Shown: positions 43,372 to 53,692, counted from the first letter of the stretch. The stretch is DNA of 64,000 nucleotides from Pachypanchax playfairii (GCA_006937955.1 SSNP01000068.1:869709-933708); one strand, 5' to 3'. Translations and numbers: made by a program. Notes: generated from the sequence alone by a model not told the origin.

Positions 43372-44638
43372 CAGTCCTTCTCAATTAGTGTGGCCCCCCT
43401 GGGGGGGGGGGGCGGGGCGGGTGACTGGGGAACATGCTTTTTTACCATACTAGAGGGAAATTGTTATTGCACATCCACTACAGTAGGTGGCAGTGGCGCT
43501 CTCCTTGTCAGAATATGCAACTTTGAAGGTATTTCCCCCCGTAAAAAGTGCATAGTGACAAATCTAACAACATCTCTGACCTGCCTTAACTGGTTTATGT
43601 AGAGCTTTGGCCCCGATATTTTAAGATTAGAGCTGCTCAGTCCTCTTGTTTTTGGTTCTTTTTAAACTCAGGCTTCATGAGAGGTGTATTACCTGTAGCT
43701 GACATGTTTCGGCGTGATTACTTCTTCAGAGCTGTTGTTTCTGTAGATGTTACTCCCTTTTATGAGCGGGCAGCAGGGGACGATGTCGCCCCCTGCTGCC
43801 CGCTTCTTCCCTGGTGATGATGGAGTCCCAGCTGTGGTCCAACAAGTAGACTCCATCGTCCCTGTTCATGGTGTTGTGGCCGCGTCTTCTTATTTCAACC
43901 GCCTCCTTTATCCATCTTTTGTATTTTTGTTGTTCTGTGTTGATAATGGTTGTGTTGTCCCAGTCCATGATATGGTTTTCTCTTGTGCAGTGGTCCGTAA
44001 CGGCTGATTTTTTTATTGTAGTTTCTGCTTCTTGTTTTGTTGCTCTTGTGTGTCTTCGTTTTGTTTCTTTCTCGCATTCTTTCTGATGTTCTATTTTCCG
44101 TGTGTTGAGTTGACGTCCAGTTTCTCCAGCTCAGTTCTGCTTCCTGCTTGCAGCACGATCATGTGACATTGGCTGACCAATCATAAACCTCTCTTAGTTT
44201 CTCACTCGTTAGCAAAGACGTTTGTTTATTTATTTACAAACCTAATTGAACAGAGTTTAAGTACATAACGAGAGGAAAAATGAAGTAAATAACTTAACAG
44301 TTACAAGAATAAACAGCCAGGTGGGTTAATTATATAAATACATAGAAAGATTTGCACATTTGGATTTTTTGAGAGCCTTCTTGTTGGAGGAGTGTGATAA
44401 TAATGTACTCTTCCTCTTTAATAAAATAAGGAAATGTTTTAAGATTAAATTTACATTTATGAATATAGAATTTTGGCAGAAGAACTCATGTTTAATATTA
44501 ATAAGGATACAATGATATGTAGCGGTGTACTTATAACTACTTAATTGACAAATTCTACTATTTAAAATTGCGGGGGGGGGGCGCGATTGTTTTCTTCCTC
44601 CTAGGGGGGGCACGAAAGAAAATAATTGAGAAGCACTG
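43372..44638. mobile_element. hAT-type element with perfect 8-bp target duplication, carrying Penelope-like sequence
   Basis: Inverted ends CAGTCCTTCTCAATTAG and ATAATTGAGAAGCACTG are flanked by CCTTACAG on both sides (43364-43371, 44639-44646). G/C runs lie next to each end. The interior contains a fragment of a Penelope-like retroelement in minus orientation but no hAT transposase. Confidence 0.88.
43640..44210 (-). mobile_element. Penelope-like element 3' fragment with GIY-YIG endonuclease C-terminus
   Basis: The minus strand encodes, from about 44130 downward, TGRQLNTRKIEHQKECE, then AVTDHCTRENHIMDWDNTT, YKRWIKEAVEIRRRG and NTMNRDDGVYLLDHSWDSII. This is the C-terminal part of the GIY-YIG nuclease domain of vertebrate Penelope-like elements. 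Downstream comes CTGAAGAAGTAATCACGCCG leading to AAACATGTCAGC, the usual 3' end type of that group. The reverse transcriptase is missing. The frame is interrupted, so it is dead. Confidence 0.75.
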
Positions 44639-44639
44639 C

Positions 44640-45149
44640 CTTACAGGCATCACCTTATGCAGCAAGAAGACTGTCCAGCACCACCCGATTCTGAAAAAAA
44701 AGATTTTGTAGAGTTAGTGAAATGTTGAGACATGAATAGGAAAGATTACGCCACATACATCCCAAAAAGCCATGTTCACCAGAGAGACAAAAAGATCATT
44801 TTTATGATGACTTTTTAAAGTGCTTTATCTAGTCCTATTTTAAAAATGTAAAACTTGTCTTTCTAATAGCCTGAGTATGACTTAGATACTTAGATACAGC
44901 TTTATCTAGTTCCCTAGGGCTCCCTTTACCCGTGGATTTTAAAAGTCAAATTAAGCCTAAATTTGAAGGAGTGGCAACCTCCCTTCAACAAAGCTATCAT
45001 AAACTTTTACCCCGTCCTTTGTCATAAAGAGACATAATGAGTTTCAGCTGATTTACACTTTTCCAACTGTTCATTTATCATGTACAATCATATTTGACTT
45101 TTTTCATGATATTGTTTTATTATGAAAATGAACCCCATTTGAATTAGTT
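44640..45149. other. 5' flank of the 45459 gene
   Basis: Parts (GACATAATGAGTTTCAGCTG, TTCATTTATCATGTACAATC, CCTCCCTTCAACAAAGCTAT) recur at 36700-36820 and 48950-49060, marking the left part of the plus-strand duplication unit. No gene was found. Confidence 0.5.
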
Positions 45150-45240
45150 CAGAATGACATGAGGCATTCAGCAGCTGCACTCCAGACAATCAGAGAAGCG
45201 TTTCATGTGGAAGATTGACACATTGCACAAAACTGATCAG
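45150..45240 (+). promoter_or_regulatory. Non-coding first exon, plus-strand type (copy 3)
   Basis: GCGTTTCATGTGGAAGATTG and AAAACTGATCAG/GTTAGTTTTC put the donor at 45240/45241. The intron to the TTCTAG acceptor at 45456 is only 216 nt, the shortest in the array. Confidence 0.6.
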
Positions 45241-45458
45241 GTTAGTTTTCTATCTTAGAATGCAAGACATACTGATACTACTTGATGGGTCAAAACAGAT
45301 TCTATTTCTAATTATTTGGATCGGTATCATTTCCTTGTTTGACTTTAAACAGGTTTATTAAATTGAATAACCAAACGTTTTAGCCAGTGTTCATTTCCTG
45401 TAAGATAGATATGTCTAATGCATTATTAACTGGATGTTTTATTATTTGTCTTCTAGAT

Positions 45459-46421
45459 ATGTCGATAAATTCATCCTCAACACACAATGATTCTGTTTCT
45501 CATCAAAATCATTCTGCTACAAACTTTTATCTCTCTGAGCTCTTGTCATGCCTCATATCCGGACCTGCTTCCATGATTGCTTACACATATTTCCTGGTCC
45601 ACGTCTTCCTTCACCTCCCGATCTCTGTGTTCATCATCTACCACGTTCTTCAACAAATAAAGTGTTCAGTCTTTTCTGCAGGAGGACTAAGTCACTCTGA
45701 CTGCATCACCTTCAACATGGTCATAATGGAGCTGATTGGTGTCCTTGGTTATCTTCTCTGTTTTTGTGGTATCTACAAAGAAAAATCAGCAGCTATATTG
45801 TTAGTAGGGACTTATCTGAGTACTTTTCCATGGCTTGGTGAAATGTTTTTTCACATGCTCACATGCTTAGAGCACTACCTGGCTGTTGTTCATCCCATCA
45901 CCTACCTGAGATTGAAGAATGAAACAGGAATCAGGATCAGAAATATAATTATTGGCTGTGTCTGGATACTTTGTTGTGTAGGGATTATGTTGATCTGTGT
46001 TTTCACCATTGTAAATTTCTGTCTCTTGTTCCTGGCCATATCAACGGTCTCCTTCTGTAGTATCTCTGTTTTGCGTGTGTTGATTCGATCAGGCCCAGGA
46101 GATCAGGTCGGGAGCAGGGAGAGAGTTGACCAATCAAAACGTAGAGCATTCTACATCATTGTGGTCATACTGGTAGTGCTGATGGTGAGATTTGTCTGGG
46201 GTCTGTTTTGGGCTATTCAGGACGAGGTAACAGGAAGCACTGGTTGTATTATATTTGCAGTTGATTTCTGGGTTAATTTGCCCAGCAGTCTGATTTTGCC
46301 CGTGCTGTTTCTGTTTAGATCAGGAAAATGTGTGTGTTGTAAGAAAACTATCTTCATTAAAAGATCAAATTCAACACATGCAGAGAAAAGACATGGAAAC
46401 TCCATGCAGAAAGTCCCCTAG
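45459..46421 (+). CDS. Seven-transmembrane receptor, plus-strand array member 3, with EHY and SINE-derived tail
   Basis: The 320-aa protein has its ATG two bases after TTGTCTTCTAG; 24 in-frame codons upstream are intron. Features: N4-S-S and N10-D-S, Cys31, Glu91 in TM2, EHY 138-140 where most members have ERY (codon CAC for CGC, a CpG transition on the minus strand), LRLKNETGIRIRN in ICL2, the shared ICL3-TM6 tract, Cys263, and NLPSSLILPVLF in TM7. The stop used by member 1 is absent and the frame continues for about 18 residues (SNSTHAEKRHGNSMQKVP). These are encoded by SINE-derived DNA that is untranslated in the paralogs. Confidence 0.9.
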   Translation: MSINSSSTHNDSVSHQNHSATNFYLSELLSCLISGPASMIAYTYFLVHVFLHLPISVFIIYHVLQQIKCSVFSAGGLSHSDCITFNMVIMELIGVLGYLLCFCGIYKEKSAAILLVGTYLSTFPWLGEMFFHMLTCLEHYLAVVHPITYLRLKNETGIRIRNIIIGCVWILCCVGIMLICVFTIVNFCLLFLAISTVSFCSISVLRVLIRSGPGDQVGSRERVDQSKRRAFYIIVVILVVLMVRFVWGLFWAIQDEVTGSTGCIIFAVDFWVNLPSSLILPVLFLFRSGKCVCCKKTIFIKRSNSTHAEKRHGNSMQKVP

Positions 46422-46904
46422 TAAAGATTCAACTTCAGCAACAGCCCTTTACCACCTGCATCTAGTTAAAACCAATATCAGCTTTACAAACGATAATCAG
46501 CAACAAATTAGTTATTTAAATATATCCCATTTAACATGTGAAAGAAAACCTCCCGTCAAATTGAAAGGGTACTTCTCAAATGCTAACTCGTTTTTAGTGC
46601 ACACTCAATTTTATCCCATTTTCTAACAGTTTCACCAAGTCATCAAGAAACAGCAGTCTCATTAAAATAATGAACACTTACTGACTGCTTAATTTACAAA
46701 CAGAAAATAATTGTGTCCTTTTCCTCCATTGATTTTCCTAGTTGTCAGATATATCCAAATTAATTGTTTGGTTGATTCTAGATATTTTATGTTTACAAAT
46801 TGTAACTGTTTTTTAATGTATGCGGAAAAAAAGATTTTACCTGTGGAAAATTGTCTGTATAATATGCCATTTTTACTGATCTGTTGGTAGAAAAAAAATG
46901 TCTA
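46422..46904. repeat. 3' flank of the 45459 gene
   Basis: It holds landmarks shared with the other plus-strand units (ACCTGCATCTAGTTAAAACC, AATTGTCTGTATAATATGCC). It is interrupted at 46905 by a transposon and resumes after 47475 (CATTGTTAGTTTGGCATAGTC). Confidence 0.5.
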
Positions 46905-47475
46905 ACCCCTCCTTTCCACTGGATACGTTTCGTTTGCGCAATTAGCAGAGCATCCCTTCCTACCGGAAGCACTTCACACGCGTAAATCACTCACGCAGCG
47001 TCACATCCAGCTGGTCCCGGAAGATCACGAAATCTCATGAGAATAGCAAAAACGCACGTGATTTCATCAGTACACAACAACAAGCAAGGAGAAAGACGAC
47101 AACATGTATCCAGAAGTTATGCGGCTTATTTTCACGCCTACAGATTTCAAACCCGTCACAGGTACTCTATTTTTTGTAGGCCCGCAAACGGAAATCCGCA
47201 CGTGTCCTTTTATTTTGAAACTTCCAGCTATGAACGCCTGTTTTCCTGTCTGGTCCAAACTGAACTGCTGAACCTGATGCGTTTTAGAAGCGTACCGCAT
47301 GAAAAATAGAACTGCCGCGTAATGCTCGCGACACTACGCTTCTGGGACGTGTCTCATGCGCGCTGCTTTGCGCGCTGTGGAAAGGGTCTCATTGAATTTA
47401 TTGGCGGCTATCGGCCGCGTATTACGCATTACTAACGTTGCACATCTGTTGCGCGTTCAATGGAAAGCAGGGGTA
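46905..47475 (-). mobile_element. TIR DNA element (CCTTTCCACTG family), copy 2
   Basis: It is the inverted counterpart of 21070-21650: CCCCTCCTTTCCACTGGATA at the left and TTCAATGGAAAGCAGGGG at the right, with matching CpG-rich interior (GGACACGTG... region as complement). The flanks (GTAGAAAAAAAATGTCTAAC and AAATGTTTATCTAATTCATT) join into the continuous duplicated 3' flank seen at 39612-39640, which supports insertion after duplication. Confidence 0.75.
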
Positions 47476-47734
47476 AATGTTTATCTAATTCATTGTTAGT
47501 TTGGCATAGTCTTTTTAAAGCAAATTCATTTTATTGTATTTGTTATATGTGTGATAAAGTAATTTCAGTATTAAGAATTTACAATGTAGTTGCAAGTAAG
47601 TTTTTATTGTATTCATACAAAATAACAAACTGTCAATTATTTAAGTTTTTCGCAAGCTGAAAAAGTGGTGATCCCTGTCTGAGTATGACCAGGTTTTATC
47701 CAATACCCCAGAGTTCCCCTTACCCCTTCTATAG

Positions 47735-48934
47735 CAGGGATTCCCTAAATGTGGTGCTCCCTGGGGGTGCGCAAGCTGCCACTAGGGGGTGTGCGAGGTG
47801 AAAAATGTAATGGCAGAAAAATGTAATGATAATAATTACATAATACAGTGTTGTTTCCTCACACAATAAAGATGTGTAAATAAATATTTCCTCTGTAAAA
47901 TTTGAAACAATGAATACAATTCAAAATGCACTTCATCTAGAAATGAAGTGTAGAAGAAGTTCTTCTTCTTCTTCTACTACTCAATTTATGGGCGCACCTA
48001 GCTTGTTGCCTCTACTTCATTCATTTTCGCAAATATGCTCAATTGGCCTAAATCGGGGAAACTGTCAGTTGGGAGATTGAAAGATAAAGGTACTGATAAA
48101 GGAGAGGAACCAAGAGAGAGTGATTACAATGTAATTGTAATGTAATTGCGACGGATCCAGGAGAAGAAAAAGAGCAGGAGTTAAAAAATGATGGAGGAGA
48201 CGGCAGAGGGAAAGAGTGTTTTAGATTAATTCAAACGCAGGAGCTCATTGTTGTGATCATTAGATCATCATTAGATGTGGTTTTTGTTCATTTGAGTAAA
48301 CATGCCGTCTTTAATATAGCCTAAATAAAATTCAACGTCCTTTCAACAGTAACAAAAATGCTTGTGGCATGTTTTTGAAGGTGCGGGGGGTTGGGGGTGC
48401 GTGGCAAAATAAGTTTGGGAATGTCAGGATATCTGCTGCTGGTGGGTGTGGTGGTTGGTTGTCTGCACTAATTGTTTTGCAGGGCGTGGCAGCAGCTCAT
48501 CAGAGGATTCAGGTGTGGATCATTACCCAGCTCAGGAGAGCTGGGTACTTAAGCAGAGGAGGAACCAGAGACAGACACCAGTTTGTTCCACTAACTTCCG
48601 TGGTAACAGAGTGGCCAGAGATTATAAGTGAAAGATTGAATTGTTAGTTGTAACTAACCTGCCTTCTCCTCCCTTACTCTCAGCCCCGTGTCCTGGAGCG
48701 TTCCTCCAGTTACCGGCGCCTCAACGTGGACAGCTCACTACNCGCAGGAGCTCATTGTTGTGGTCATTAGATCATCATTAGATGTGGTTTTTGTTCATTT
48801 GAGTAAACATGCCGTCTTTAATATAGCCTAAATAAAATTCAACGTCCTTTCAACAGTAACAAAAATGCTTGTGGCATGTTTTTGAAGGTGCGGGGGGTTG
48901 GGGGTGCGTGGCAAAATAAGTTTGGGAGCAGCTG
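47735..48934. mobile_element. hAT-type element with perfect 8-bp target duplication and internal duplication
   Basis: Flanking TTCTATAG occurs at 47727-47734 and 48935-48942. The ends are CAGGGATTCCCTAAATGTGG and AGTTTGGGAGCAGCTG. The interior has GGGGGTGCGCAAGCTGCCAC near the left end and GGGTTGGGGGTGCGTGGC near the right end. A 180-bp segment occurs twice (48236-48419 and 48743-48928) around unrelated sequence, and the only N in the window (48742) sits at the second junction. There is no transposase frame. Confidence 0.8.
48420..48741. other. Foreign segment inside the 47735 hAT element
   Basis: About 320 bp (AGCTCAGGAGAGCTGGGTAC, GGAACCAGAGACAGACACC) lie between two copies of hAT right-end sequence and end at the undetermined base. 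It may be an LTR-like insert or sequence brought in by misassembly. It is not recognised. Confidence 0.35.
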
Positions 48935-49099
48935 TTCTATAGAATAACACCTCCCTTCAACGAAGCTATCGTCACGTTTTACCACTTCTTTTGTCAAAAA
49001 GAGACATAATGAGTTTCAGCTGATTTGCACTTCTACAACTGTTCATTTATCATATCAGGTTGGAGTTTTTCCATGACATTGTTTTATTATGAAAATGAA

Positions 49100-49208
49100 C
49101 CCCATTTGAATTAGTTCAGAATGACAGAGAAGCATTGAGCAGCTGCAATCCAGTCAATCAGAGCAGCGTTTCATGTGGAAGATCGACACATGGCAAAACA
49201 CTGATCAG
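49100..49208 (+). promoter_or_regulatory. Non-coding first exon, plus-strand type (copy 4), weakened donor
   Basis: GCGTTTCATGTGGAAGATCG and AAACACTGATCAG/GTTTCTATT: the donor reads GTTTCT instead of GTTAGT. A better donor, TTTGAATCAG/GTAAGA, lies at 49505/49506 in the same interval and might be used instead. The intron to the acceptor at 49760 is 552 or 255 nt. Confidence 0.5.
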
Positions 49209-49762
49209 GTTTCTATTTTATTATGTTTTCTTACAGCAATTAAACCAGAATAATAAAACAAGTGAACTACGTGAAAGATAGAAACTACAGATTTTAGAAC
49301 TTTCTGACGGGCACTATCTTATCTATTTTAGCTTTAATCCCATTTGTGAGGATGTTTTGAAGCTGGGGGGAGTGGGGTGGGGGTGGAGCGTCTCCACTAT
49401 CCCGCCTGTTTTATATGTTGCTCAGCTTCAGCACGCCTGATTCAGATGAACTGGTTTTGAATAGACTTCTGTAGGCCGTGGTGACAAGCTGAGGATTTGA
49501 ATCAGGTAAGATATGAGATATAATTAGGTTAAAACTTGGATTAGGATTATAAAATTACAATCAAATTTCCCCTTGTGGGACAATTAAAAGATTATTCTAT
49601 TCTAAAATAAATAACTCCATGAATGTGCAACGATACAGTAAGTACACAACTATAAATAGTGATATATTGTTTTGTAGTCTACATGTAGCCTAAAATATTT
49701 TGCAAAGATAGATGTCTCTAATGCATTGTAAACTAAATATTATTATTATCTGTGTTACAGAT

Positions 49763-50638
49763 ATGTCGATAAACTCAACCTACAATGAATCTGTTCCTCA
49801 TCAACATCTTTCTTCTACAAGCAACTTTGTCTCCATGTACTTGTCTTGCCTCGTCTCCAGACCTGCATACATTGTCTTCACTGTGTATATCATGGTCCAC
49901 ATCTTCCTTCTCTTCCCGATCTCTGTGCTCATCCTCTACCGCATTCTCCACCACACAAAAAACTGTTCAGTCCTTTCTGCAGGAGCAATGATCCACTCTG
50001 ATTGCATCACCTTCAATTTGGCTATAATAGAGCTGATTGGTGTCCTTGGTTATGTTCTCTGTTTTTGTGGTATCTACAAAGAAAATTCAGCAAATATATT
50101 GTTAGTAGGGATTTATCTGAGTATCTTTATATGGCTTGGTGAGATATTTTTTCACATCTTTGCATGCTTAGAGCGCTACCTGGCTGTTGTCCATCCCATC
50201 ACCTACCTGAATCTAAAGAAAGAAACAGGAATCAGGATCAGAAATCTCATTATTGGTTGTGTCTGGATACTTTGTTGTGTGGGGATGATTGGAATTACCA
50301 GTTTCACTACCTTAAATTTCTGTATCGTGATCCTGTCCATATTAACTGTCTCCTTCTGTAGTATCTCTGTTTTGCGTGTGTTGATTCGATCAGGCCCAGG
50401 AGATCAGGTCGGGAGCAGGGAGAGAGTTGACCAATCAAAGCGGAGAGCATTCTACATCATTGTGGTCATACTGGTAGTGCTGATGGTGAGATTTGTCTGG
50501 GGTCTGTTTTGGGCTGTTCTGAATGAGACAACAAGAACTACTGATTGTATTGTAATGACACTTGATGTCTGGTTTAATCTACCCAGCGGTCTGATTTTAC
50601 CCGTGCTGTTTCTGTTTAGAGCAGGAAAATGTAAGTGA
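49763..50638 (+). CDS. Seven-transmembrane receptor, plus-strand array member 4
   Basis: The 291-aa protein has its ATG two bases after CTGTGTTACAG; 17 in-frame codons upstream are intron. Cys29, Glu90, ERY 137-139, LAVVHPITYLNLKKETG. From MSIN-STYNES to about residue 116 it is nearly identical to 38187. From there TM3 (IYLSIFIWLGEIFFHIF) resembles 45459. ICL3-TM6 is the AAGCGG variant of 38187, and TM7 reads NLPSGLILPVLF. It stops at FRAGKCK because the GTGTGTTGT of the paralogs is shifted (GTAAGTGAATGTGTTGT), which removes the Cys/Lys tail. Confidence 0.91.
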   Translation: MSINSTYNESVPHQHLSSTSNFVSMYLSCLVSRPAYIVFTVYIMVHIFLLFPISVLILYRILHHTKNCSVLSAGAMIHSDCITFNLAIIELIGVLGYVLCFCGIYKENSANILLVGIYLSIFIWLGEIFFHIFACLERYLAVVHPITYLNLKKETGIRIRNLIIGCVWILCCVGMIGITSFTTLNFCIVILSILTVSFCSISVLRVLIRSGPGDQVGSRERVDQSKRRAFYIIVVILVVLMVRFVWGLFWAVLNETTRTTDCIVMTLDVWFNLPSGLILPVLFLFRAGKCK

Positions 50639-50667
50639 ATGTGTTGTAACGACTCTAATACTAGCTT

Positions 50668-50870
50668 CCCATCCATTTTCTATGCCAGCTTGTTACTGTT
50701 CAGGGGGAAGTCAATGCCTCTCTCTGGTTGAGAAGCAGGGTCCTCCCAACTTGTCCCAAATTCAACAGAGGGCCAGACTTACACAATGTGAAAAACTTGA
50801 GAAAAAATTCATGTAAAGGCTCCAAGTCAAGTTTCAATTCTCTGACTTGGCAATAGTAGCCTCAAACGCT
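50668..50870 (-). mobile_element. Decayed SINE remnant in 3' flank
   Basis: CCATCCATTTTCTATGCCAG and TTACTGTTCAGGG with later TCAATTCTCTGACTTGGCAATAG correspond to the tail and head regions of the local SINE family, heavily mutated and partly deleted. Confidence 0.45.
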
Positions 50871-51639
50871 TAAAAATTATGAAGAATAAATGTTTGATAT
50901 ATATCTTCTTTTTCACATGTTTTAGGAAAAGAGCTTTCTTTAAATCATTTAAAATGACACTTTGGTTTTTTATAAGAGGAAACTATTTGTCTATTTGTCC
51001 TCTGTTTAGTTAGGAATTACATACATCTGATTTGGATCTCAATCTTTAACAATCAAACCAAGTCAGAGTCTTTCTTTGGAACCTAGATGATTACTGTGAC
51101 AATTGATTCTTATTAAAATATCATGTCTAGAATGGTAGTTTGTTTTTGGTGCATGACAAATGTAATTTGACTTCTTGAAATATCTAGAAACCCATAAACA
51201 GTGTGAGCGGTTACTGTTTGATTTGTATATACACAAAACTATGTCTGAACATCATTTGCATTCTCTCCAGTGTGTTTCCTGGTTGCCAGATATATTCAAA
51301 TACCTGTTGGCTTTATTCCTGTGAGTTTATGTATTTCTTCATTGTAATATTAATAAACCGTGGGACCAGACATTTTGTCCATTACGGTGTCCTGTCATGT
51401 CTGTAAACCATTGTCATGGACATTTCCGCTGTACATCCGCTTATCTTAAGAATAAGCACATGGTCAAATCCCCTTCTGTATATGTCTCAACTTTGAATAA
51501 AATCTAATGGATACTTGTCAGTTTTTTTTGCTTGTTCATTATGAAAATACTCATGACCAACGTTTACATTGTTTAAGTAAGGGAGAAACTGTCACTTAAA
51601 AAGAGTCCAGTGTAGTCTACATGGTGTTGCATCTCTTGC
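50871..51639. other. AT-rich 3' flank, nothing further recognised
   Basis: It contains landmarks weakly similar to other plus-strand 3' flanks (GTTTCCTGGTTGCCAGATAT). No open frame carries a motif. Confidence 0.3.
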
Positions 51640-52077
51640 CTACCAGTTGCCTGTTGTCTTCTCACGAATTCCAGTCATCTGGTTGAGGAGGCTTGTGTTC
51701 CTTGAGTCCGCCAGGTAGAGCAGCAGGTCATTGGCACATGTGATGGCTGGTGGCAGCATCTCAGAGTCCTCCTGGTCTGTGTCCTCCGTATTCGATGTAC
51801 AGCTGGCTTCTGTGACACACACCTGGTCAAGCAGGCGCTGCTCCCAGCCAGAATCCAGCTCCTCCAAGGCCAACAGACCTGTGATCTGTCCGTTAGCGGG
51901 GTGAATTTTTACTGATTTTATTTTTTGGGTGGACAAAAAGTATCTGTTGTCCTGAACAGAGACGTGTCCACTACAGTAGGGGTTATATAAGTAATAAATA
52001 TACTTGGTTGGCCCAAACCTGTCTGCTGGACAGGGGTGTCCACTCACAAGGGGTGTCTGCAGGGCGGGCTTTCACTG
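51640..52077 (-). mobile_element. Possible pogo/Tigger-like transposon remnant with a 135-codon frame
   Basis: On the minus strand CAGTGAAAGCCCGCCCTGCA is followed by GACACCCCTTGTGAGTGGAC, resembling pogo/Tigger termini. The frame 52047-51640 contains an acidic segment (NTEDTDQEDSEM) and ends after ITCANDLLLYLADSRNTSLL, which could be a transposase C-terminus. No DDE catalytic region is present. The assignment is weak, but the frame is more gene-like than others in intergenic DNA. Confidence 0.35.
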
Positions 52078-53692
52078 TATTATGCTGGAAGAAACAAGCT
52101 TTAACGTTGGACAAAGGGACTGTATGATATGAAGTTTTCATAGATCTGTTGGTAAAAAAAAAAGGATTTTCTGAGTGTTTATTAAATTACAATTTAATGA
52201 CAGTTTGGCACTGTGTTTTCGAAGCAATTTGATTTTATTCTATTTATGTAATGAAAATGTTAAATTTGAAAAATTTACAGTGAAATGCCTAGTTAGGTTT
52301 CAATGTGTAAAAAGCAAAGTTGTTTTAAAAAGAATGTCCAAGAAAATGTCCAGAATTAGGATTTTTATTGAAATCGTTGTAAAAATGTGATTTTATGAGC
52401 TTTTACAGTCAAACACATCATATCAAATCAAAATGTATTTATATAGCACATTTTATGCTAACAGTAACTAGCTTTTCAATGTAAATTAAAAACAAAAAAA
52501 TGTTCAATACACACAGTGATAATATTATATGCAGGGTTCTGGGTGTTGATGACTATCTGCTCTATACACAGTCATCAAGTCAGAAGGATCAGTGTATCGT
52601 CTGGTCGGGTCTGAATTAGTGATGTCACTCACAGGGAAATCTGGAAGTGAGCGAGCACGAGGGTGCATGTCGAAAATTACACATAGGAAGAAAAAACTGG
52701 GAGGGAGGTTTGAAACAGTGAGACAATACTTTGGAAAATTTGAGAAATAAATAGTATATGTGCCATCTTACATAATCTTTGTGTTCATTATAACAGTTTT
52801 ACTTTCCACAATATCATTTTACTCTCTCCTCCAACCTGTTTTTACACTGAATCGCACCTCCATGTTAAAGAAAGTTATCTGACATCATAAAACCATGAAA
52901 CAATCAGTGTATCATAAACTTGTTTAAGTTTAAAAAGTCATGCAGGATATGTCAAGTCAAACATTTTTCCTAAATGGGCAGCTGGATTTATTTTTAGTTT
53001 CTTAAAAAGAGATTAAGTTGGATTAAGTTTAAATATTGTTTACTTTGCAAGTTGTTTGGAATTTCTTACTCGTAAATAAGAAACATTTGTCAACTCATAC
53101 AGCTGCTTTTAACCTTGTGTTCTTAAATAACTAGAGTTACATCAATAATTGCTGACAAATTTTTCTGGTTAATTACAGTCTGTTAAAAAATGCAACAACT
53201 CAAATACAAGACTGACCTTTTTTTTTTTTTTTTTTTTTACAATTTTTCTATTTTATTTTGTTTATTTATTCATTCTGTGTTTTGGGGGGTTTACTTTGTT
53301 AGATTTAACTAGATGTTAAAAAACGATTTACTACAGCTCACAAGCCAAAACAAATTCTCACACACTGAAAGTTAGCTCGAGTCCATCCAATTAAAAACAA
53401 GAAGAAACATTGCCACGGGCTACTACTGAAACGTTTGTATGCTATAACAATGGAGCAAGACATGGTTGCAAGGTTAATTTTATCTTGTGGTTTCAAACAT
53501 TTTACCTGTTAGTTCTCCAAAGACAAGATCTGAAGGCCCAACTCTTTGTTTGTTAAAGAAAAGCCAAATAAAAACACAGAAAGTTTCAAAAACCTTCAGC
53601 TTTTGTATAATTTCCAAATAAAATGTAATTTGAGCTATTATTATTTTTTTAATCTTATTTCTGGAGATGATTTCATGTTTCACAACTGATAC
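52078..53692. other. AT-rich region between oppositely oriented genes
   Basis: CAAATCAAAATGTATTTATATAGCAC near 52430 is a retroposon-tail-like sequence. A T run occupies about 53218-53240. Short open frames are AT-rich and have no motif. The two genes on either side converge here, so 3' UTRs and polyadenylation sites are expected. Confidence 0.3.
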
